Origin: Pardosa pseudoannulata
Taxonomy: Eukaryota; Arthropoda; Arachnida; Araneae; Lycosidae
NCBI GenBank assembly: GCA_032207245.1
Contig: JAGEOH010000200.1
Span: 1 to 64,000 of the forward strand
Direction of reading: 5' to 3'
Length of the DNA: 64,000 nt
This document shows, piece by piece, positions 59,601 through 64,000 of the stretch (its first letter is position 1; every line of letters starts with the position of its first letter). The notes below the pieces were generated by a model that ran no database searches, had not been told where the DNA came from, and was given only the letters and a program-made list of their open reading frames with translations. The translations under genes and the position numbers were made by a program.

Positions 59601-62344
59601 GCTGTTTATCCAAAGTACGGATTTTTAATTTAAAAATGTTATTTATTGTTTCCTTATGTTTCCTTATGTTCTTGAACATTCTAGATCTTTCTTTAATATG
59701 TAAATTATTTATTTCTCGAATATTCTGTTCGGTTATAAAAGCTGATACCCACTAGTTGTAGGCCACTTCTCGATCTTGTAAAGTGTCGAGTTGCTACTTA
59801 GCTTCAATAAATTCTTCTGTTACGTTAAACTGTGTGTTCATTCGAATCTTCGTGACAATATAAAAAAAGTAATATATTATAATATATAAACATCTATGTA
59901 CACACAAACTGATTCTAATTTTCATAAAATATGCTTTATCAACACCTTTTAAATTAGTTCTGACAATAATTTTTCAATGCTTAAGTAATTATGTAAATAT
60001 AAGAGAGAGGACCTAATCTCAATTTCAAAAGGCATGTAAAAGGGGGTACCTTTGAATAGTTAAAAGGGTGTGCCCGGAACCCTGCTGGTTGATGGGTATC
60101 TATGGCTGGTCAGCATTGGGTATCTATAGATCCTCCGTCGATCTGGTCAGGGGCTTCCTCCTGAGTTTTTGGGGTGAGGCCGTGCTATTTGATACAGGAA
60201 CACTTCCCGTCGGACTTGACTGGACTCTCGAACACATTCCGTCGGACTTGTCTCCTTGTCTAGACTACCGAATACCTTCCGTCGGACTTGTCTAGTCTAT
60301 TCGATTCCCGAACATCTTCTGTCGGACTTTCTCCTCGTCTCGACTATCCAATTTTAGTTTTTTCTTATTTTTATTAATTTTATCCTTTCCCCTCTTACTT
60401 CTTATCGTCCAATCGGAATAGTTGTAAGAATCTAATTGGTCTGCTTAAACCCCGCCTTGAGACCGCCAACGTGGAAAACCTTACCCCTTCTAATTGGGTA
60501 CTGTCCCTTAGGGACTCATAAATAACTCCACAAAGGTACGTTCTTATTTAATGTCAAGTACGGAGACAGGATTCTAATCTGGGACTGGAATCAGAACCCC
60601 ACCCGAGACCACCGTACAAGACAACAATATCCGTAGAATATAATTTTATGGTCCTCTGTCTTTTTACAAAGATGTGATGAGGTCATATTTAGATCCCGAG
60701 CATTTTACTTCTTGTAAGAATGAATCAATTATATAACTGATCTAAATCGCCTCATCACAGTCCATGCATTATCTTATTACTGTCTGCAGTTTCTACCTAC
60801 CTCCGAAATCAACCATTACAAAAACATCACTTAATAGCCAGGGCAATCAGCTTTCCACTTCATTTATAACCCTTGGTAACCTGAATGGTTATAATCCTTT
60901 ATGAGCTAGTCTCGATCTAAACTATAGGGGTGCGCAAATAAAACTACTTTCCGACCATGAACTCTATAATTTTTTTGTTAAAAATTCTTTAATTATTGGA
61001 AACTGGTAGTCTAGTTGTAGAGAATTTTGATTCCTGTAAATTCGAACCCATTCTGTGAGTTTAGTTTCTTTACCATCCCTAAGGAAGCAGAAAAATTGTT
61101 TTTTGATCTTTTTATGATTCTAGCCATCAACAATTGATCTACCTGTTCTTGAGGTGTTTCCTTAGTTCAAATGGAATCGGGTACTGTTTCACACGAGTAC
61201 AATATTAGAAGTGATATCGAATTTGGAAATTTCAGTATAAATCGTGCCATTTGTTTGTAAAGATTGCGAAAATATGGTTTTAAAATCTATTGATAAATTA
61301 AATTTTAAAATATGTTAATAAAGTCTAATTGTTTCTTACCTAAATTTTCTAACTTAAAGTTGTTAAAATTAAATTCCTTGATGAATAATTAATCCTCTGT
61401 TGTGCAGATCTTTCTTGTATATTATTTTCGATCTACGTATTTTTGTAGAATCTGACTTAATAACTGTGGTATAATTCGTAATTGGTAATAATCGTAACCT
61501 CTTTGCTTATTTCGTTTTGATATTTTCTCTTGACCTAGAATGGGACGAATTTTGGTTTGTGCTATTAAGTTGTGTGACTTAAAGGTGAAAACGATTGGTG
61601 TGTCCGACTCTTAGTATCTATTTTTAGGTGTTATGTGTAAAATTAATAAGATTTTGTGTAAACAAGCAATGGAAGAAAAATGTTGGAGTCCGTTGTTGTA
61701 ATAGTCTAATTAAACCGGAAGCGCGTCCACAGAAACCATATCAAAGGGCCACAATTTAAAGCAAAGTTACATTTTATTTGTCTTTTAGTCCATTTAATTC
61801 AATCAATTTTAGGTTATTTAATTCATCAAAGATCTTTAATAGGTATTTTTATCCTTTTTTTTAATTAATTCCCTATATAGTACATTTAGAAACTAATGAG
61901 TTATAAATTATGTCAGAATTAACATATTTCTTAAACAGTTCGGGTATAGCGAACAAATTTTTTTATCTTTTGAAGTTCGAGCGAAGTTTGGCTGAACTTG
62001 CTAATACTTTAAACTGTGGACTTGATTCTGACTGAGTCCCAGGAATGGTGTTTTTTTTTTTTTTCAGATTCGGCAGACCTGGTCACGATGAGTTTTCCAT
62101 CCTAGCCCCTCTCTACCAATGTTGCTTCATAAGTTTTTCCACCTTTGAACGCCTCGTCCGCTGGCAACATGGCCAGGTTTGGCTGTCGTCTGCAATGAGA
62201 TGTTCACTGGCCGAGGACCCAATCGCACCCGTCCTTCTCGAGAAACACCTGCGATCGCTTGACAGGAGACTAGAGGTGGTGTTGCGCGTCATCGAGGATT
62301 GCCTGCGAGAACACGGCAGCTCGAAAGTTTTCTACAGAGACTAG
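38890..62344 (+). CDS. FAM20C: FAM20-family secretory kinase (FAM20C-like), incomplete
   Basis: A Golgi/secreted kinase of the FAM20 family; FAM20C members phosphorylate S-x-E sites in secreted proteins. Coding exons: 38,890-39,038; 41,311-41,472; 44,953-45,077; 48,130-48,208; 48,281-48,373; 48,441-48,553; 50,255-50,539; 62,068-62,344. All junctions among exons 1-7 match in phase. The protein has an N-terminal signal anchor (residues ~12-32), [11 protein letters not shown]...FKPMR (Lys169, nucleotide-binding), [20 protein letters not shown] (Glu195), [10 protein letters not shown]...CGRPD cysteines, [10 protein letters not shown], and a C-terminal [11 protein letters not shown]...[14 protein letters not shown] segment. 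The GGTQLK and CFHGTC types point to the FAM20C/A branch and away from FAM20B, from memory of the family. The exon with the catalytic Asp (MDRHH-type) and the metal-binding Asp (DNGRG-type) was not found. Exons 1 and 2 are less certain, as this part varies in the family. Confidence 0.85.
41311..41472 (+). CDS. FAM20C: FAM20 exon 2: luminal stem region
   Basis: The acceptor ttttccag at 41,310 gives a first base that completes the codon left by exon 1. It encodes a proline-rich stem ([25 protein letters not shown]) and ends AC before gtaagc. The alternative acceptor at 41,336 fits exon 1 in the wrong phase. GC-rich relative to its surroundings. Confidence 0.7.
41755..42085. other. Unassigned GC-richer block in FAM20 intron 2
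   Basis: Coding-like composition and an open frame (41,872-42,183), but no family features, and its phase is not needed by the exon chain. Possibly a repeat fragment. Confidence 0.35.
42730..43015 (-). repeat. tRNA-derived SINE, family B (minus strand)
   Basis: On the minus strand, an A-box-like TAGCCGCGGTAGC and a B-box-like GGGATCGAGGCT head a body that matches 16,230-16,300 (GAGCCGACCTAAGATCC, GTGTTCATGAATGG). Inside FAM20 intron 2. Confidence 0.6.
43339..43361. repeat. Short palindrome
   Basis: Ten-base arms (CACGTACCAC and GTGGTACGTG) around TAG. Possibly the tip of an old transposon; no partner end was found. Confidence 0.6.
43362..44689. other. FAM20 intron 2, gene-free
   Basis: AT-rich intron sequence. 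Frames at 43,498-43,725, 43,814-44,041 and 43,977-44,216 show no family features. Confidence 0.5.
44690..44735. repeat. Perfect 22-bp inverted repeat with a 2-nt loop
   Basis: The left arm 44,690-44,711 and right arm 44,714-44,735 are exact reverse complements with only AC between them; the arm starts GAAACAAAGGAAATTC. It lies in FAM20 intron 2, about 220 bp before exon 3. The loop is too short for a microRNA precursor. Confidence 0.9.
44953..45077 (+). CDS. FAM20C: FAM20 exon 3
   Basis: Acceptor gactgcag; the first base completes the codon left by exon 2. It encodes [13 protein letters not shown] through [16 protein letters not shown] to PIIHVG, the segment leading into the kinase domain, with a sequon at NVT. 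It ends GTCG before gtcagt, leaving one base. Confidence 0.8.
45633..45835 (-). repeat. LINE 3' end, minus strand
   Basis: (GGTT)n followed by GAAATTTAGTGGCGCTAATTCC is the reverse complement of a LINE 3' UTR ending in (AACC)n; the GGCGC...ATGGGAC segment resembles the other LINE ends here. No coding part remains. Confidence 0.5.
46241..46325. repeat. (AT)n microsatellite
   Basis: 85 bp of uninterrupted AT repeat in FAM20 intron 3. Frames through it are artefacts. Confidence 0.95.
46370..47090 (+). mobile_element. Jockey-like LINE 3' fragment
   Basis: A fragment of the RNase H domain ([20 protein letters not shown], about 46,447-46,510), then a broken C-terminal region and a 3' UTR ending TTTGGCGCAGCATG...TTAGGGCCATTAACCC near 47,085. 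The 5' part is missing, as usual for LINE insertions. Inside FAM20 intron 3. Confidence 0.7.
47091..48129. other. FAM20 intron 3, 3' part
   Basis: Mostly AT-rich. The segment near 47,685-47,760 (CTCCATCCTCAAGAGGAAGGTATCACCGGG-type) resembles 49,286-49,350, probably two ends of one dispersed repeat family. No gene. Confidence 0.45.
48130..48208 (+). CDS. FAM20C: FAM20 exon 4: kinase glycine/lysine region
   Basis: Acceptor ttcgcag. It encodes [26 protein letters not shown], the most conserved N-lobe block of FAM20 kinases. The Lys in FKP (residue 169) is the expected nucleotide-binding lysine. It ends ATGAG before gtgagt, two bases left over. Confidence 0.95.
48281..48373 (+). CDS. FAM20C: FAM20 exon 5
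   Basis: Acceptor ccaatcag. It encodes [18 protein letters not shown], then [14 protein letters not shown]; the Glu in SEIA (residue 195) lies where FAM20 kinases have a metal-binding Glu. Intron 4 is only 72 bp. It ends GACAG before gtaata. Confidence 0.95.
48441..48553 (+). CDS. FAM20C: FAM20 exon 6
   Basis: Acceptor ttctttcag. It encodes [21 protein letters not shown], with a sequon (NVT) at the position where FAM20C has one, and ends TFFVSP, joining exon 7 as SPAGNICF. Donor gtaagt. Intron 5 is only 67 bp. Confidence 0.95.
48554..50254. other. FAM20 intron 6
   Basis: No gene. A GC-richer block at 49,030-49,350 looks like a dispersed repeat; its end resembles 47,685-47,760. Checked for the missing catalytic exon: not found. 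Confidence 0.5.
50255..50539 (+). CDS. FAM20C: FAM20 exon 7: cysteine region and C-lobe
   Basis: Acceptor ctgtttcag. It encodes [24 protein letters not shown] (four cysteines of the family's disulfide-bonded insert), [21 protein letters not shown], a further Cys in RHCNNVR, and [12 protein letters not shown]. It ends ATAG before gtgaca, leaving one base. In the family the next residues are the catalytic loop; no sequence for it follows. Confidence 0.95.
50975..51105 (+). repeat. SINE family A fragment
   Basis: The 3' half of family A: CATTAGCCCTCGTGTAGCAAAA and the CCAAACCAAACC end. In FAM20 intron 7. Confidence 0.6.
51106..52360. other. FAM20 intron 7, gene-free part
   Basis: AT-rich; no gene. 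Checked on the plus strand for the missing FAM20 exon: not found. Confidence 0.5.
52363..52736 (+). repeat. Dispersed repeat R1, copy 2, with a poly(A) tail
   Basis: Aligns with 4,800-5,130 throughout. It ends in 33 A (52,704-52,736), preceded by an AATAAA-type signal about 35 bp upstream. The tail suggests that this copy arrived by retroposition of an RNA. Copy 1 has no tail. Confidence 0.65.
53625..53669. repeat. (AT)n microsatellite
   Basis: About 45 bp of AT repeat at the end of a 200-bp AT-rich tract. Confidence 0.95.
53690..54175 (+). repeat. LINE 5' end fragment
   Basis: Shares CGAGGTACCCCAG..ATCTCT and the following pyrimidine-rich stretch with the LINE start at 23,560-23,660. GC-richer than the surrounding intron. 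No intact frame. Confidence 0.45.
54414..54761 (+). repeat. Ty3/gypsy copy 2, 5' LTR with Pol III-type boxes
   Basis: 348 bp, TG...CA. A box TGGCCGAATGG at 54,447-54,457 and B box GGTTCGATCC at 54,490-54,499, 32 nt apart as in a tRNA gene. TATAAAAG lies near 54,642 and AATAAA near 54,715. The same A box is present in all four LTRs of the window. Confidence 0.95.
54894..56015 (+). CDS. Ty3/gypsy Gag, copy 2 (intact)
   Basis: Structural protein forming the element's particle and binding its RNA. From the first ATG (54,894) 373 codons; the frame is open and conserved up to the LTR edge (54,756 is GTG), so a non-ATG or upstream start is possible. Features: a retrotransposon Gag domain ([15 protein letters not shown], then [19 protein letters not shown], through FIKWCNYIE), a CCHC knuckle ([14 protein letters not shown] at about 55,770-55,811), and an arginine/serine-rich tail ([20 protein letters not shown]). 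It ends GAG GAA AAC TAA, and pol lies in the -1 frame. Confidence 0.93.
   Translation: MPEDTKPVVVTPTYSPLRNPSTFRGEPGDDPRKWLAEYDRVAKFNKWDEMMCLANVYFFLDGTAKQWYINNEDTLDSWDAFKRGLNELLGDRFKYTKKAEEQLKCRAQRAGESTQSYIQSVLGLCQEVNPSMSDDEKVSHLMKGVAKDMYQVLLMKEVKTTADFIKWCNYIEDMRQKRIGRRFERLPNVVPVAAMEEETDLVSLIRRIVREEINRVVNQVDEFPDPYSQPLQTVIQDEVERALAPVVAKSADAQRRPTYAAAVTRKARSSVQRSAPQPRKTDLWRTTDNRPVCFHCGRPGHVVRYCRERKAVFDDYRARRQNFDDTDDEFRRPSPERRSFPSPTRGRSPTRRSRSPSPYRRSGQSPSRRNEEN
56078..59473 (+). pseudogene. Ty3/gypsy pol, copy 2 (reverse transcriptase deleted in part)
   Basis: Protease ([12 protein letters not shown]), the start of reverse transcriptase, then a 5-nt net loss near 57,163 that shifts the frame, then the palm with YLDDIVVFS (near 57,400), then a 103-nt deletion near 57,485 relative to copy 1 (32,939-33,063), which removes about 34 residues after the catalytic box and shifts frame again. 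RNase H and integrase follow in one 670-codon frame to 59,473 ([44 protein letters not shown]). RNase H and integrase are whole, reverse transcriptase is not. The frame is open upstream of 56,078 into the end of gag. Confidence 0.95.
59507..59857 (+). repeat. Ty3/gypsy copy 2, 3' LTR
   Basis: 351 bp; the A box is kept, and the B box reads GGCTCGATCC. Preceded by a purine-rich tract (GAGAAAGGGGCAA) and followed by ATAT. Confidence 0.95.
60068..60345 (+). repeat. GC-richer repeat with a 40-bp period
   Basis: GTCGGACTT recurs at 60,209, 60,241, 60,281 and 60,321 (spacing 32, 40, 40) with similar flanks (CGAACA.(T/C)TTC before, TCTCC or TCTAG after). Before it, GGGTATCTAT occurs twice 27 bp apart. 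It resembles the tandem repeats in 5' UTRs of retrotransposons; the family is not identified. Confidence 0.6.
60346..62067. other. FAM20 intron 7, 3' part
   Basis: GC-richer to about 60,640, then AT-rich. A run of 14 T precedes the acceptor of the last exon. The missing catalytic exon was looked for here and not found. Confidence 0.5.
62068..62344 (+). CDS. FAM20C: FAM20 last exon: C-terminus
   Basis: Acceptor (T)14cag. The first base completes a codon from a missing exon with two bases left over. It encodes [22 protein letters not shown] (paired cysteines as in the family), [34 protein letters not shown], stop TAG at 62,342. It matches FAM20 C-termini end to end. Confidence 0.95.
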
Positions 62345-62500
62345 ATCTAAAATAAGTCTTTGGGTTACTCAATTCTACTTATGCTACCTCATGAGTTTCT
62401 CCAGATCTGTACGCCTCGTCCACTGCCAAAACGGCCGAGATCGGCTGTCATCTGTGATGCAATGTTCTGTTATGTAAAAATAAATTATAAATAAAATGAC
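62345..62500 (+). other. FAM20 3' UTR with a diverged copy of last-exon sequence
   Basis: 62,360-62,466 aligns codon by codon with 62,101-62,205: FYLCYLMSFSRSVRLVHCQ against [19 protein letters not shown], and continues LSSVMQCS against LSSAMRCS. No stop lies within the aligned part, but it has no acceptor of its own that fits and falls after the gene's stop codon. Confidence 0.8.
62479..62495 (+). terminator. Polyadenylation signals of the FAM20 gene
   Basis: Two AATAAA hexamers (62,479-62,484 and 62,490-62,495) about 140 bp after the stop codon. They fit a short 3' UTR; in AT-rich DNA a chance match is possible. Confidence 0.5.
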
Positions 62501-62679
62501 ACAAACATTAAATATGCTAACAAACTGCTATATACATAAATTAACTTGGTAACTTGTTCTTATTTGCTACGACTTAATGTGTTGGCTTTACAGAGCGATG
62601 CTCGATCTCAAAAGAATAAGGTTGAAGGATCAGTGTCCAAACGATTATTGTTTGAAGAATTGGATTTGAGTCATTTTAG

Positions 62680-64000
62680 GAGATGGTGATACGTTATGAT
62701 TTTGAACGTTCGTCCGTCTAAGTAGAATCGCAGTTTTTTTACGGCGTATACTATTGTGGCGCATTGTACTATAGCACCTTTGAGCATCATTAATTTTTTT
62801 GTTAATAAGTAGTATCGGATGTTCTTCCCCATTGATTTTTTACAATAAAACGGCCCCTAAGGCAACATCAGATGCGTTACATTGCCCCTCGAACTCCTTT
62901 TCAAAATCTGGTGCATAAAGGGCTGGTCTATTCATTAGGCTATTTTTCAATGTTTCGAAAGCTGCGTCACAAAGCCGAGCTGGTGATCCGGTCCATCTTA
63001 GAATTTCCCTTTAACGAGTTGGTCAGAGGAGCAGTAATTTGGGAATATCCTACAACGTATTGACTTTAATACCCTGCTCCAAGGAAGGACCTCATCTGAG
63101 TTTTCATTAAAGGTCTAGGAAATTCTGGAATGCATTTTACCTTTGATTCAGCTGAAATCCTTATACCATTTCCTACGACGTGCCCTAAGTATTTAACCCG
63201 GTATTGTCCGAACCTGCAATCTGAAAGCTTTATCTGTAATTTGACCGTCTTTTAACCATTTCAATACTTAGTCTAAATCCCTTAAAGGTTGGTTCCAATC
63301 TGAAGAGAATATCGTCTAGATAAGGTACCGCGAAGTTTTGACACCCTTCCAGTATTTCTGACACAAGTTTTCTAAAGCTGTAAGGATCATTTTTAAGCCG
63401 AAGGGCATCCTTAGCGACCAATAGCTCCCATATGGTGTTACGAATGCTGCTATACTCATCGCTTTTTTATTTAAAGGTATCTGCCAGTAGCCCATTGCTA
63501 AATCTATTACAGATATGTATATTGCGGTGGCCACTCTTTCTACCAACTCTTCAGTGTTTGGTAGGGAAAGTATTCCGTTCGAGTAACTGCATTAAGCTTT
63601 CGATAGTTAAGACAAATTCAGGGGGGCCATTCCTGATATTTCATTTAAGAATACTCAAGAGGCATAATCCGATAGATCCACTTCGATGGTTTTCATCTGA
63701 AGCATTCGATCGATTTCCCTTTATAAAATTTCATTTTGCCGATGTCACGCTCAATATCGTCTAGCCCTTATCGGGATATCTAATGTAAATTCAATATTGT
63801 AGGTCACTATATCAGCTTTCCCCGGAGAGTTAGAATATACCTTTGAATAGCTCTTGAGCAGTCTCATAAGACGAGCAATCTCTTATACCCCCAGGCGTGA
63901 ATTTAAATCACTCTCCCTAATTATTTCTTCCACATCAAATACATCCCGTTATTAACTGATATGAGAAATTTACCAATCTTAATCCTCTATTTCCCGATCC
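62680..64000 (-). pseudogene. Ty3/gypsy reverse transcriptase and RNase H remnant
   Basis: On the minus strand from the window edge: a reverse transcriptase (VIDLAMGYWQIPLNK, then SLRMPFGL, then the catalytic box VPYLDDILF near 63,320), a connection region, and an RNase H start (RPALYAPDFEKEF, then ASDVALGAVLL near 62,850-62,930; the usual TDAS reads NAS). Several stops and frameshifts break it. It is a different lineage from copies 1 and 2 and continues beyond 64,000. Confidence 0.8.

Larger units (their letters stand above)
54414..59857 (+). mobile_element. Ty3/gypsy LTR retrotransposon, copy 2
   Basis: A 5,444-bp element in sense orientation in FAM20 intron 7, with LTRs at 54,414-54,761 and 59,507-59,857 and an ATAT duplication (54,410-54,413 and 59,858-59,861). 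Same family as copy 1. The gag frame is intact, but reverse transcriptase has a 5-nt net deletion near 57,163 and a 103-nt deletion near 57,485. It lacks the piggyBac-like insertion and so shows the empty site. Confidence 0.97.

Overview
The window looks like a piece of an AT-rich animal genome, most likely an arthropod and probably a spider. This rests on one intron-containing animal gene with canonical gt/ag splice sites, a very high load of eukaryotic transposons (Tc1, Jockey-like LINE, BEL/Pao, Ty3/gypsy, a piggyBac-like element), tRNA-derived SINEs and long (AT)n microsatellites. There is nothing bacterial here. The species assignment is inference from family resemblance; no database was searched.

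Layout. About 1-7,500: AT-rich, no gene, one dispersed repeat and one perfect 23-bp hairpin. 7,523-9,027: a Tc1-like element with perfect 27-bp inverted ends and a full-length transposase frame that seems to have lost its start codon. 9,030-23,500: gene-poor, with SINE-like repeats, a ~235-bp-period tandem repeat, a very long diverged inverted repeat around an AT microsatellite, and a GC-richer block near 13.8-14.1 kb that could be a minus-strand first exon. 23,500-36,780: a four-level transposon nest. A Jockey-like LINE is split by a minus-strand BEL/Pao element, which is split by a Ty3/gypsy element (copy 1), which is split by an 846-bp TTAA-flanked piggyBac-like element. 37,080-38,280: a SINE and a degraded Tc1 transposase.

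38,890-62,344: the one host gene I can support, a plus-strand FAM20 secretory-pathway kinase (FAM20C-like). Exons 1-7 and the last exon are found with matching splice phases. The short exon that should hold both catalytic aspartates (expected length about 82 nt) was not found in the 11.5-kb intron between 50,540 and 62,067. Reading exon 7 straight into the last exon shifts the frame to an early stop. The introns hold SINE and LINE fragments, a 22-bp-arm hairpin and a second Ty3/gypsy copy (54,414-59,857). A diverged copy of part of the last exon lies in the 3' UTR.

The two Ty3/gypsy copies belong to one family. Both carry 4-bp ATAT target duplications, and the LTRs contain tRNA-like A and B boxes. 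Their lesions complement each other: copy 1 has a broken gag, a stop in early pol and the piggyBac-like insertion; copy 2 has an intact gag but a 103-nt deletion in reverse transcriptase. 62,680-64,000 holds a separate, decayed minus-strand Ty3/gypsy reverse transcriptase.
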